This document shows, piece after piece, positions 23,208-33,727 of a stretch of 64,000 nt of DNA. The translations under genes and the position numbers were made by a program. The notes under the pieces are model-generated. The model saw nothing but the letters and a program-made list of their open reading frames with translations, searched no databases and had not been told where the DNA came from. Source of the stretch: Ephemerocybe angulata (Eukaryota > Basidiomycota > Agaricomycetes > Agaricales > Psathyrellaceae); contig JAACJK010000220.1 in assembly GCA_013368325.1 (NCBI GenBank), forward strand, positions 1,054,001 to 1,118,000, given 5' to 3'. The stretch's first letter is position 1. The number at the start of each line of letters is the position of its first letter.

Positions 23208-24878
23208 TTGACTTGTCGCAAAGAGCAGAAAAGGTCAACTCCGAACCTGCTCAATGCTTCTGAAAGGGAAGCGCTGAGGCAACGCATCCTCCAGGCGGAG
23301 AAGGACCTTCGAACTATGAAAGACGACTATAACGCCTCCGCTCCCGTCAATCGTCTACCAGTTGAAGTTTTGTCCGACATCTTCGTTGAAACTGCCTTGA
23401 TCGACGCATGGTTTTACAACAGCCCATCAGAGCGCGAATATTTCTCTTGGATCCATCTTGCACACGTATGCCGTGACTGGAGGGAGGTCGTTTTCAACTG
23501 CACAAGATTGTGGTCGCGTATCGCCTTCTTCGATAAGGCAGTGACGGAGTTCATGCTCACTCAGTCCAAGGACGCGCCACTCACTATTGAGTATGACCCA
23601 CCCCGAAGCCAAGACGACAGCGAGGACGAATCTGCCGATAGCAACGCCCCAGACCTTAACTATATCACTTTGAAACTGCCCTCACAGGCTCACCGCATTG
23701 CCTCCATCAAATCCTTCGGCGATCCTGCGTATCTATCGAAGCTGAAAGGACCAGCCAACATACTCGAGAAGGTGGAACTAGAGTCGAATCACGGGGAGGA
23801 CCTTCCCAAGGAGTTTCTGCAGAAGGGAGCCCCTCTGTTAAAGCACCTCAAAATCCATCGGATCGCTTTCAAGTGGAGCGTGCTTCCGCTAAACTCGCAG
23901 TTGACGACTCTCGATTTACACAACAACCTTTCCCCCCTTCCCAAGAAACGTCCCTCGAGCAACACATTCCTGGAAACCATCAGCAGCCTCCCCCTTCTAC
24001 AAACGCTTAGTCTGGTGGATTACCTTCCGCAGGACTGGACCCTTGCGATGGCGTTGACGAAACGAGCACCGACTATTTGCCCAGAATTGCGATTCCTCAC
24101 TCTCGAAGACAGTTCGGAATATGCCATCAACAACTTCCTCCAGGCCGTCAATGCTCCGAAAGCTATAAAGTCCGATATCGCCTTCAACGAAAGTCTCGGG
24201 GAAAAATTTGTCCATATCCTCCATGGATTCTTTCGCGCATTTGACAAGTTTTCGAATAGCGGCAAAAAACTCGGCGTTCGAAAACTCTCCGTGGAGGAAT
24301 GGAGGAAAGACGTAGCAACATTCTACTTCACGTTTGTTGAGCGGATTGATTGCCCGTCGTCCAAGCTCATTCTACGCCTAAGGAAGCCTACCATGTCTAC
24401 CTGCGCCTACCTCCGGGGCTTCCGAGAGCTTAGCTTAGTCGACCTCTCCCCACTCCAATACCTTCGGATTTGCCCGACCTTCCCTAACTCCTACCCTGCG
24501 TGTGACTGGATCCTCCTATTCGGCGAATTGAAGGAGCTGGCCACTATCTATGTTCAGTCCACATCGATCCAGGATTTCTGCATGGCTTTGAATAATGAGG
24601 TGGAGGAAGGCGAAACGCGTGCGCAGGGTCTAGCATTTCCTTGCCTCTCCGCCATCACGCTGGACCAAGTGCAGTTTTGGGGCCATCCGGAGGCTCCGGA
24701 TGATGTAGAATACCTCATTACAACCCTGGCTAGCCGACCAGAGGGGCATCGTATTCGCAAGTTGGACATCAGCGAATGTCACGACTTCCGGAAATCGGAT
24801 TACCAGGCCATTAAGACAAGGTTACCAGACTTGGACGTCACTTTCGATGGACATATACACATAAATATCTACCTGTAA
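23208..24878 (+). CDS. F-box protein (copy 2), 5' end uncertain
   Basis: An open frame of 556 codons encodes a helix (REALRQRILQAEKDLRTM), an F-box (VNRLPVEVLSDIFVETA ... WIHLAHVCRDWREVVFNCTR) and an LRR-like region. Unlike its neighbours it lacks the acidic tail and ends HIHINIYL. The frame as given opens at a TTG after an in-frame stop. The first ATG in frame is 23316, which keeps the F-box but drops the helix. A spliced start is possible: ATG at 23061 with an intron at 23094-23192 (99 nt, GT-AG) would join in phase and restore the N-terminal helix, though the donor is weak. Probably an SCF substrate adaptor. Confidence 0.75.
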   Translation: MTCRKEQKRSTPNLLNASEREALRQRILQAEKDLRTMKDDYNASAPVNRLPVEVLSDIFVETALIDAWFYNSPSEREYFSWIHLAHVCRDWREVVFNCTRLWSRIAFFDKAVTEFMLTQSKDAPLTIEYDPPRSQDDSEDESADSNAPDLNYITLKLPSQAHRIASIKSFGDPAYLSKLKGPANILEKVELESNHGEDLPKEFLQKGAPLLKHLKIHRIAFKWSVLPLNSQLTTLDLHNNLSPLPKKRPSSNTFLETISSLPLLQTLSLVDYLPQDWTLAMALTKRAPTICPELRFLTLEDSSEYAINNFLQAVNAPKAIKSDIAFNESLGEKFVHILHGFFRAFDKFSNSGKKLGVRKLSVEEWRKDVATFYFTFVERIDCPSSKLILRLRKPTMSTCAYLRGFRELSLVDLSPLQYLRICPTFPNSYPACDWILLFGELKELATIYVQSTSIQDFCMALNNEVEEGETRAQGLAFPCLSAITLDQVQFWGHPEAPDDVEYLITTLASRPEGHRIRKLDISECHDFRKSDYQAIKTRLPDLDVTFDGHIHINIYL

Positions 24879-25294
24879 TTTATTAGAGCGGGATGAAAGG
24901 GAGCTTTTGAATTCACTGAGTCATCTTTGGCCCCTTGAGCGCTAAGTATTGGGACGAGGGTATCAAGTCAAAGCAAATAGCGGTCAATAAAGGGATTGCA
25001 TGGTTGTCTTTCCAAGAACATTATGTTTCGATATACAAGCATATCCCTCTTAGACGTTCAGGCCGTTCTGAACGGCCTGAACGTCTAAGAGGGACGGCGT
25101 TCAGGCTCTTTGTTTGCACCTTCATCAAGTTTCAACTGACGGCGGGCTTTGAAACACATTTCGGAGAGAGGACTGCATGCCAGCAGTTCGATTCGGGCGC
25201 TTGTCGGAAACCTGCGCATACGGAAACGCAACGCGGTATGTCTCTATTGGGAGTGTATCCTTTCTCGCCAAAACAACTCTGATGCCGTGTAGAA
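24879..25294. other. Intergenic region with a large palindrome
   Basis: About 415 bp between F-box copies 2 and 3. It carries the 51-nt palindrome at 25044-25094 and the promoter-side block CGGGCGCTTGTCGGAAAC starting at 25194, shared with F-box copy 1. Confidence 0.6.
25044..25094. repeat. Perfect 25-bp inverted repeat with a 1-nt centre
   Basis: Arms 25044-25068 and 25070-25094 are exact reverse complements around the single base T25069. The core of the left arm reads TAGACGTTCAGGCCGTTC. The symmetry stops cleanly one base outside each arm. A further copy of CGTTCAGG follows at about 25099. It could extrude as a cruciform or form a hairpin in RNA; no coding frame explains it. Confidence 0.9.
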
Positions 25295-27007
25295 ATGCTG
25301 CAAGATCAACCAGAGACGGAGGAATCCAGCGTTCCTGAGGAACCCCCCGGGGGACTCCGGCAGTCCGTCGGTCGTCGAAAAGCGAAAGGAAGATACAACA
25401 CAACACCTTTCTCGAACAGGCTCCCCGCTGAGATCCTGTCCAGCATATTCCTCATCCTCGCCTCCACGATAGCCAGCCAGTTCCTTCTTACTCCTTGGCT
25501 GCGAAGGGGCCGCACCTCGTGGATCTACGTGACACATGTCTGTCGCTATTGGCGTGAAGTTGCGCTTGACTGCGCGACACTTTGGTCAAACCTGCTGTTC
25601 TTTGACCCATCGCTCACGGAGGCAATGCTCAGTCGCTCGAAAGACGCGCCTCTATCCTTCGCGCTGACCCATTATCATTCTGCAAGCCGGTTCAAAGATG
25701 TGTTACCCAAGATATTGTCCAAAACGGATCGCCTTTTGTCTGTGGAAATCGACAATGGTATCAATGCCGCAATTTTGGACAATTTCTCCCGCAGTGCTCC
25801 GATCCTCGAGAAGCTCGCGCTATCTTGCTACCTCAGCCACCCGACAGTCAACCTCACCTCAACGTTTCTACAAGGGGGCGCGCCTTCACTCAAGCACCTA
25901 GTGCTCAGAAGATTCAAAATTGAGAGCTGGAATATCCTGCCCCTTGGACCACGCTTAACGCATCTCGAAATTGTGGCGCCAACAGTTCAACGCCCCTCAG
26001 CCCCCAAATTCATTGCTTCATTTCAGGCGATGCCCTATCTACAAACCCTGATCCTCCAAGACCTACTTCCTGAAGACGAGTACCCAATTGACCCCGTCTC
26101 CAATACCATCTGCCCCCCACCCTTCCCAGCCCTTCGAAGATTGAAGATTATAGACACTTTCGATGAGGTTACCGACTTCTTCGGTGCAGTCGACCTCCCG
26201 GAAACTGCAACACTATCCCTTACTTTTCCAGATTCCCTCTCATTCGACGAAGAACTGCTCGAAGACTTCCTTACAAACCTCGAAGAGAGTTGGCAGGGCC
26301 TAGGGTCTGGCGTCCAAAAGCTTGTCATACATGAAGATTATGAAGCACCGCGCATGGAATTCGATTTCTATGCCCAGGACTCTGGCGAGACGAGCAAAAC
26401 CGGGCCTAAGCTGGTCATAATCGTCCAAGAATGGTCTATTGCAATCGGCATGGACGATATCATTGTGGCATTCACTGCCGGAATGGATCTTTCCCCTCTC
26501 CAAACCCTCCACCTATCAAATCTCCAAACCACAGTCATTACCTCGGACATGTGGATCAGGGCGTTCAGCCTGTTCGAACACCTCGAAGTTGTGGAATTCC
26601 GTGACATCTGTCTATGGGATTTTTTCGAAGCACTGGGATTGGACCCTGCTGTTCAAGATGGGCCACAAGAGGAGGGGGGACCTCAGTACGCACCACACTT
26701 CCCCGCATTGACGACAATCAAGTTTGAAGGGGTTAACTTCAACGCTCAAGCTCTCTTTTCACGGGGCTTCATGCTTCTCGCAATGGACGTCGGCATTCGG
26801 CGGGAATCTTACCCAGCCATTGCCATCGTAGTCTCTCGGTGCACAAATTTCACTTTAGCGGACCTGAGCGAGCTTGAGAGTATGGGGATCGACGTCAAGT
26901 GGGACCGTCATGTAGAGATGTCTGAAGGAGACGGTACAGGCTTTCCCGGGGACGATGATGAAGATTGGGAGGACGTTGACGACGAGAACGATTATGACGA
27001 GCAATGA
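25295..27007 (+). CDS. F-box protein with C-terminal repeat region (copy 3)
   Basis: A single exon of 570 residues, the closest local relative of copy 1 at 21.0 kb; many segments are nearly identical (WIYVTHVCRYWREVALDCAT, LTSTFLQGGAPSLKHLVL, LPLGPRLTHLEIV). A shorter, more basic N terminus precedes the F-box (SNRLPAEILSSIFLILAS). The body is LRR-like and the tail is acidic (DDDEDWEDVDDENDYDEQ). The expected role is SCF substrate recognition; the target is unknown. Copies 1 and 3 flank the more divergent copy 2, so their duplication was not a simple adjacent doubling, or copy 2 diverged faster. Confidence 0.88.
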   Translation: MLQDQPETEESSVPEEPPGGLRQSVGRRKAKGRYNTTPFSNRLPAEILSSIFLILASTIASQFLLTPWLRRGRTSWIYVTHVCRYWREVALDCATLWSNLLFFDPSLTEAMLSRSKDAPLSFALTHYHSASRFKDVLPKILSKTDRLLSVEIDNGINAAILDNFSRSAPILEKLALSCYLSHPTVNLTSTFLQGGAPSLKHLVLRRFKIESWNILPLGPRLTHLEIVAPTVQRPSAPKFIASFQAMPYLQTLILQDLLPEDEYPIDPVSNTICPPPFPALRRLKIIDTFDEVTDFFGAVDLPETATLSLTFPDSLSFDEELLEDFLTNLEESWQGLGSGVQKLVIHEDYEAPRMEFDFYAQDSGETSKTGPKLVIIVQEWSIAIGMDDIIVAFTAGMDLSPLQTLHLSNLQTTVITSDMWIRAFSLFEHLEVVEFRDICLWDFFEALGLDPAVQDGPQEEGGPQYAPHFPALTTIKFEGVNFNAQALFSRGFMLLAMDVGIRRESYPAIAIVVSRCTNFTLADLSELESMGIDVKWDRHVEMSEGDGTGFPGDDDEDWEDVDDENDYDEQ

Positions 27008-27442
27008 TCTTGGGTCAGTGTAGTCGATTCTAGTTTGTTGGAATTCTCTGATTGTATGACAGTCCGACCAGGAGGTATCGCCCTAAAAGAAATCTCCAGG
27101 GTTGTTCCCATATTGGAGGACTTTCTCCACCCTCTACTGGTTTCCATGTTGATCCAAGAAAACTCTACGAGTGAAGAGCTCCGAACTGGGCCACTGTAAG
27201 TTGCCACAAGCCTAAACCGGTGGCTATAAGCCCTGCTAATGGCGATGCCTGCCAAATAGGGGCTTCCTGATGGCTGCTTCGAGTCACGGTGTACAGTAGG
27301 CGTGTCAGGACGACTCCCAACATGTGCATGAAAGGCAGCGTCGTGACTCCGACAAACATATAAATGGGAGTGGCTGCAGCGAGGCAGCAGGGCAGCGGGC
27401 GTTTATCTCCCACCTTTCTCCCACCACCACACACTGCTCACT
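27008..27442. other. Intergenic region
   Basis: About 435 bp with no coding signal. ATATAAATG near 27357 may be the TATA box of the gene that starts at 27443. Confidence 0.45.
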
Positions 27443-28494
27443 ATGCCCGTCCAAGACGTTCGCCGCACGTTACGCGAACGCTCGACATACCTGGCAGATG
27501 GCGACCTCACAGAGACCCTTCAGTGGTTTCGCACGAACTCTAACTTTGAGCGTGTGGTCACCAAGGCCGCAGCCACTCAATACGAAGCAGATGTAACTGC
27601 CTACAGAAATGACCCCACAATCCTCCCAAGTGCACCAGAATCGCCTCCACCTGCCGTACTCTCTGCCATCGTCCGTCTCAAGAGAGAAGACTACCGCCTG
27701 CTGCCGTGCGCAGACTGGAAACCCGGGTTCACCTTTGCCACCCTGCGCCCCTCTGCGACTGCGGAGGACCCAAACATCCCTGCAATCGATGGGGACTTTG
27801 ACGTTGGGTGGGCGAACCTCAGAAGGCTGATTGAGAGCAAGTTCCCCGGGCAGCCAAATGAGATATCCAAGTCCACTGGCATCATCGACTGGACTGGGGG
27901 CGCCCAGCCGCACCATCTCCAGGGCTTCAAGATAAGCCATCGTCTGTTTGAGGTAAACCGACTTGCTCGTCGTCAAATCTTCGATCATAGATTAATCTTG
28001 TGTGCTTCATTGCGCCGTAGGCTAAGAGCAAATACGCACAGTCTGCAGACGCCAACGCAGGTGCGGTTGAGTCTCAAGACGGGGGCGCAGAAGGCGCCCA
28101 GCCTGAAACTATTGAGTTTGACATCGAGGGTTGGGGTCCCCTCCGACGTGATGGCGCGCAGGAGGAACTCGCGAAGCTGAAGGACACACACGTCGTCGTG
28201 CCCATTCCAGCATACGACCTCGCAGGCGCAATCATAGAACCCAAAGAGTACGAGACGAAGCTCCGGGGTGCCATTGTGAGGTTGGAGTTCTACGTCAACG
28301 CCTGGCAGATCAAGGGCAAGAATGTCTTCACCGGCGACATCAAGAAGATAAGAGTGCTTGCGCCCCCAAAGAAGCGGGCGGAGCCAGATACCCCAACTAC
28401 GAAGCGTAAGAGGGTGCCGAGGGAGGATAGCTTCACTGCTGGTCTTGAGGAAGGAATGCCTGGTCCATCGAGGACGAGGCGAAGAGGAAATTAG
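27443..28494 (+). CDS. Hypothetical protein, family not recognised
   Basis: Two exons (27443-27952 and 28021-28494) join in phase to 327 residues. I do not recognise the family. The N terminus is helical and charged (DVRRTLRERSTYLADGDLTE). A middle stretch carries aromatic residues (YRLLPCADWKPGFTFATL; WANLRRLIESKFPGQ). The second half contains FDIEGWGPLRRDGAQEELAK and LEFYVNAWQIKGKNVFTGDI. The C terminus is basic with possible nuclear-localisation clusters (PPKKRAEP, TKRKRVPRE, TRRRGN). There is no signal peptide or membrane segment. It looks like a nuclear or cytosolic protein; no function can be assigned. Confidence 0.7.
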
Positions 28495-28902
28495 TTGTCA
28501 CGAAGAGCCTGGGTTTCTCTTACAAACTACGCATGTGTATTATATATGAGGACAGTCTACTTATTTACAGAGGGTTATAAGGTTTTACAACGGGAGCGAA
28601 GGAAGTTGTCCGTGAATTCGAAGGCGTCGAAAGCAGAGAGCAAGAAGCGGGGGTTCCGGGGAGCTTCAAAGCGGGCCTCGGTCCCTAAAAGAACCAGGAG
28701 AATTACGCCACAGAAAGCATACGGAACGACGGGCAAAGCAAAAGAAGGTAAGTATGTTAATTTAAAGCGAAGAGGTAAAGGTGTGCCTTAGAGCTCATAA
28801 GTCCAAGTTCTTAAGCCACTTCAGATAGAGCAAGAGGAAGGGTTCTCCGGCGCCACTTCTCAAGCATCCCTTCCAGCCTCCCAACCGTAACCCAGTCCAG
28901 GC
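28495..28902. other. Convergent intergenic region
   Basis: About 400 bp between two convergent stops. A basic 98-codon frame at 28495-28791 has no splice support or recognisable motif and is probably chance. Confidence 0.4.
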
Positions 28903-30625
28903 TCAAGTAACAGTAACGATCTCGCCCCTCCCATCCTTCAAGATCACAACCTCGCAGTGAATCTTCTCGCCCGTATCCAAGCACCACACATCGGTCGGAT
29001 CCACGCTGCTCACCTTCACCGCCCGCTTCTCAAAGAAGCTGCGTCCAAGCACAACGTCGAAATGCGGCTCCTCGCTGAGGTAGACGGGGAGCATGACGTG
29101 CATGAGCCCATTCTTCGGTGCCGTGCCCTCGTTCGCGTGCAACCGCTCCCGCTGTGCGCGCGTCAGCTTTCCCCCAGCGGTGCTGTGGTAAGAGCGCGCG
29201 GTGCCGAGGGTATTGATTGTCGGGGTGCGGGATTTGATGCTCGGGTTGAGGTTCGCGTGCGGTTGTGCGGCTGGAGTGCCTCCGATGAGGGTTGTGGTGG
29301 AGAGCAAGGGCGCGGCAAGGATGCTACCGGCGTTTGGACCTCCCATACGAGGCGAAGAGTAAGGAGAGTGGGAATAATGCGAAAGCGACCGCGGGGGTGA
29401 GGAGGGGTGTGGCTGATGATTCGGGTTGAAGAAGGCGGAAGCGGAGTCCGGGCGCACGGTCGATGCGTCTGCTCCTTGTCCAATAACTTGGGGTATTTGG
29501 GCAGGCTGCGAGGCAGAGGGCGTGAGGGTGATAGGCCACTCGCCTATCGATACCAGCCCGCCGTAGCCGTAGTTCCCTGGTGCAGAGTCTGGCGGAATGA
29601 ATCCGTGCCGTACTGCGAACTTGCGAGAGATGTAGACATGCCGGTGCCCTGCTTTGAGGAGCATTCGAACTAACGCCACGACAATGAGGCCAATGCTACA
29701 TCAAGAAGGATTAAGCTATAGTGCTCACCGTTCTCCACAGGTCCAATGCTGCCCATGACAGTCCGCACCCCATTCTCCGAATGAAACTTCTCAAAGTCTC
29801 TCCGTATCTTCGGCATAAGGCTCTTCTCTTCCGCTGCTTCTCCTTTCTTCGATCCATTCGTCCTCCGTGACCCTGCGCGTGAGGGTGCCCTACTACCACC
29901 GCCGCCTTCCCGACAGTGGTGCGCCCGTGATGGATGGAAGAGGTAATACGACGCGTTGCAGTATGCCGGGGGCTCAGGGAGGGGAGTGTCGGGGTTGTGC
30001 AGGTGCAAGGTGGGTGCGGTGTTGGGATCGCTAGCACCTGGAGTGTATGTCCGAGTCGTGGTATGGCCCGTGTGTGTGGTATGTGTGCTCCGGGAGTCGG
30101 GCAGCGTTACGCGCGAGGAGGACGCTATGCTTGACTGCGACTGCGGTCCGAGGTCGACCACCCCGCTCGTCTCCTCTCCAGGGGTCTCGAGCTGCAGCGC
30201 ATTCTGCCCTTGCTGTCTCCAGGCGAAGATGGTGTAATCCGAGTCTGAGGTGGATTCGGAGTTGAGGGGGAGATGGGGATGTCAGATTGAGCGACGGCGA
30301 TGGGGTCAACGGGGATGACGTACCGTCGTCCAAATTCCACACTGAGCCATTGTACTCGTACTTCAACCAACCAGGTCCTATTCTTGGGGGATACGACTGC
30401 CCATTGCTGTTCGAAGAGAGGTGTCCAGCGCCTTTTCGACTGAGTTTATCATAAAGTTCTTCGAGTGATTCTTGCGTCACTAGGCAATGTGATCATGGAC
30501 GCATGGGTCAGGCCAGTGGTAATTGGAATCCATGCAAGTTGATACTCACGCGAATGGATAATCGCAAACGACGAGGTCGGCGTGTGGACGTTCAGAACTG
30601 GAGGTGCTCCGTTGAGCATGGTCAT
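28903..30625 (-). CDS. Fungal protein with a retropepsin-like domain lacking the catalytic Asp
   Basis: Four exons (30625-30550, 30479-30324, 30244-29729, 29669-28903) join to 504 residues. The N-terminal part contains LEELYDKLSRKG, a short aromatic segment (YEYNGSVWNLDD then SDYTIFAWRQQ) and a low-complexity Ser/Thr/His region. The C-terminal part reads GSIGPVENVRMLLKAGHRHV, YISRKFAVRHGFIPPDS, GYGGLVSIGEWPITL, then HFDVVLGRSFFEKR and TVT at the end. The layout resembles retropepsin-like proteases (Leu-Leu-Asp-Ser-Gly ... IS.KFA.RHG ... DVVLG...), but the catalytic Asp position is Lys (LLKAG). This fold assignment is an inference. If right, the protein is a non-catalytic, perhaps binding or scaffold, derivative. 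Confidence 0.7.
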
Positions 30626-31125
30626 GGTCACTTATTGGACTAGCCTACAAAGGTTTCGGATTTCGGTTGTTGGTGGAGATGATGGTGGAAGGAGAAGAAG
30701 GAGAAGCTGACGTCGTCGTCACTAGCCTTCACCGCGAGGGATGCCTGGACCCTTGTTGCGATTTGAAATGAGTCTCACCACCCCAACTTGGGCTCAACGG
30801 TCATAGCAACCCGCGCCCATACCCACACTGGTCCCGGGGGGACCAAGTCAACGTCCTAATGCTGTGATCAGGCTGATTCAGATGCAGCGATGCGCAACGT
30901 TAAATGAATTACAACAATCGATGGACATGAAGTTTAGATGCGCAAACAGTTAAAGGAGTCTGCACATGGGGGAGCTAAGCCTACGAGGCAGGATGCAGTG
31001 ATATCGACCGGGGGCCTGGGGCCGAGAGGCAACATGGATCCATGGAGTGGCGGAGGTCGATATTGCGAGGATAGTTTCCAAAGAAGAGGCGTAACGTAAC
31101 ATGCAAGGTCATATCAAGGGAACTC
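30626..31125. other. Intergenic region
   Basis: About 500 bp between a minus-strand start and the stop of UBC9. It should contain the promoter of the upstream gene and the UBC9 3' UTR. No additional gene. Confidence 0.45.
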
Positions 31126-32175
31126 CTACTTCTGGGTGTTTTCTCGGGCCTGCAGCTTAACTCGTTTCCTGTGGTAAAGTCAGTGCCTCGATCTTACGAA
31201 GGGAGGTGAAGGGTCATACTCATAGGCCGTGCGGTCGTTCCTGAACGAAGAAAAGTCACTATAGGGACCAGGTAGCAGCGAATAACACAACTCACTTGAA
31301 CATGGTATAGGCATCGCTCTGAGCGGGATCGTTGACGTTGGGATCATCCAACAAATCCTGGATGCCAAGCACGATCTAGAAGCAAGTCAGCATTCCAGTA
31401 GAAATGAAAGCAGGAGAACTAGCGCACCTGCTTGATCGTGATAGCAGGCTTCCATGACTTCTCCTCATCTAGGATAGAGAGGCAGACGGTGCCAGAGGGG
31501 TACACGTTGGGATGGAAGAGAGGGGGCGTGAATTTGCCTGCGGATCGGTGTTTCATTTAGCTTTCTCTGCACACAATCAACGTGGCAGCGGAGGTACATA
31601 CACTTGGGCGGCTTCGAGGGGTAATCTGAATAGAGAAGAGAGCTCATTAATGGATTCCTTCACTAGAGGCTGGCGTGACGCACCTTCAGGGAACGTCATG
31701 GACAACTTGTACAGGCCGCCTTCCCAGGGCGTCTATTCCAACAAGACGTGAGCTTCAAGCCTCGAAAGCAAGCATGCTACAGTGAACGCGTCCCCACGCG
31801 CCCCATACTAGGCTTGTACAGAGGACACAGTGTGGCCAACTTGTGTGGCATCGTACGACTAGCGACTAGCAAACAGACGAACGTACGTTGGATTTGCCAG
31901 GAATGCCGACCTCCCATTCCATGAGGTTCATTGAACCATCGGCCGACTTGGTAGGCTTCGCATAGAATCCCTATCATATCCACGCGTCAGCCTCACAGAT
32001 CGCCACAACGTCAGAAAAACAGACAAGCCCTCCTCCTCGTCATCCCCAGTCGAACTTGCAGGAAGAGTGCCTTTATCAACAACGCTAATTAAGCTCGAAG
32101 AATACGCACGAAAGGGTGGTCCTTTCTCCATTGCTTGCGCTCCTCAGCGAGCCTCAGTCTGCAGATACCAGACAT
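31126..32175 (-). CDS. UBC9: SUMO-conjugating enzyme E2 UBC9
   Basis: Eight short exons join to 158 residues, exactly the length of animal UBC9. Features in order: [75 protein letters not shown] with the HPN motif and the active-site Cys at residue 93, and [16 protein letters not shown]. The C terminus ends [13 protein letters not shown]. The enzyme takes SUMO from the E1 and transfers it to target lysines in the nucleus. Small exons, down to about 20-25 nt (the DYPSKPPK exon), leave only fragments in unspliced frames. All parts are present and no key residue is lost. Confidence 0.96.
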
Positions 32176-32810
32176 ATTGAGTTGTGGCTTGTATGAGGGT
32201 GCGGTAGAGGTGGAAGGTGAAAGAGGTCACGAAGGCTTGGGCCACACATTGCCTCGAGCGCGATCAGCGCAGGGCCTTCCCGCTGACTCAGCATGAGTCG
32301 AAATATTCGCAAACAACGGTCTTCGGGCGCAAATTCAAGGATATCCCTACACCTTCCACGGGAGTGCACGATTGGATAGAACGAGACGTCAGGATTGCTC
32401 ATTAATGGGGCAGGAAGCTATAGGCCGTTGCTGTAGAGGAAGGGCGAAGGAAGACGAAAAACGACTAAGCGCCCGTAGTTCCGGCGGAGCCGAAGCGGCA
32501 TCTGGGCGTCTGCCATTGCGACAGACGATGAGGGAGAGACTACTGGTGCAGTCAGGTGGGATCATCACTGACATCTGAGTTGAAAGATATCAGCTTGGGA
32601 GCAATGCTCTGGAGAGCGGTTACATGTCCATCTCATCCTGAACAGCAATCTTAACCACTCGAGCCCAAGCTGAGCAAGACTGATCCAAGCGCAGCACAAC
32701 GCACCGGATCCACAAATTTATCATCCAAAGACACGGAGTTGTATTAAGCACAAGTCACAGACACACTCCACAGAGCACAGAAACAGTAAAATCAGTCATT
32801 AGGACAAAAT
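32176..32810. other. Intergenic region UBC9 / SNU13
   Basis: About 635 bp between the UBC9 start and the SNU13 stop, both on the minus strand. It holds the UBC9 promoter and a TAAGCGCCCG motif at 32466. No gene is seen. Confidence 0.5.
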
Positions 32811-33407
32811 TTAAACAATCAGCTTCTCAATAGCGAGCTTGATGGTCTGGATCTGGCTCGAAAGCTCCCTGGACTCGCCAGTGGTGACGCTGGCGGAGAT
32901 GACGGGGCGCGAGACGTTGCAGGCGCGGCCAAGGGCAGCCTTGGAGGGGACGAAGACGTAGGGGACGTTCTGTACAACACACGAAGGAACAGAAAGCATC
33001 AGTCAGCACGGGTTCGGCGGAGGGTGGCGCGGAGCCAATGTGGCTGGGGGAGGGTAGACGTACCTTCTCCTCGCAGAGCAAGGGGAGATGAAGGAGAATC
33101 TCGAGGGGCTCGGTGTCGGCGGTCAAGACGATGAACTCGGCAATACCACGGTTAAGGGTCTTGGTAGCTGTTGAGAAGTGGCGCCGCATGAGCGACAGGC
33201 AATAACCAACAGAAAGAGCGGCCACGGACCTTCGTTAGCACCCTTCTTGAGCTGCTTGTACTGCCCAGCCTGCTGAACAACCTCAAGGATCTACAACCGA
33301 TGTATAAGCTCAACAGCACTCCCACAAAACACCTTCAAAAGGGCACACACCTGGTTGGTCAAATCGGCGTCGGCAAGAGGCCAGGCTTTTCCGTGGTCAG
33401 CAGACAT
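32811..33407 (-). CDS. SNU13: U4/U6.U5 snRNP and box C/D snoRNP protein SNU13 (L7Ae family)
   Basis: Four exons join to 126 residues, the usual length. The L7Ae/Nhp2 domain is clear: [98 protein letters not shown]13 binds the kink-turn of U4 snRNA and of box C/D snoRNAs, so it serves in splicing and rRNA modification. The first exon (33407-33351) encodes only 19 residues, typical of such small housekeeping genes. Confidence 0.97.
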
Positions 33408-33727
33408 TGTTTTCTAGGCTTGTATTTGGTGTTAAGTTTTGTCGTAAAAGGTGACCTCACAACTGAAGATCCTTGGTCGAGGGGAGTAGGTGGTTTAAAG
33501 AAGAAAAACGAGCGGCGGCGGGGCCGCGGAAGATATTTTTGAGGTGATTAGTCAGCGATCTTTGGATTGAAGGCCGGATAGGGGCTTCTACTTCCTGAAG
33601 TGGACCATCATCTCATGATCACCCTGCTCAGTGCTCTTCCGGGCGCTAGGATGCTGCACCGCAGCTCTACAGCTTCCTGGCTTAGACCATTGCGATACCA
33701 GAGAATCCTGACGATACAGACGAAGAT

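Noticed and set aside
28495..28791. A 98-codon basic frame directly after the orphan gene
   Set aside because: No motif, no splice partner, and Lys/Arg-rich composition typical of chance frames in this region; likely the 3' UTR.
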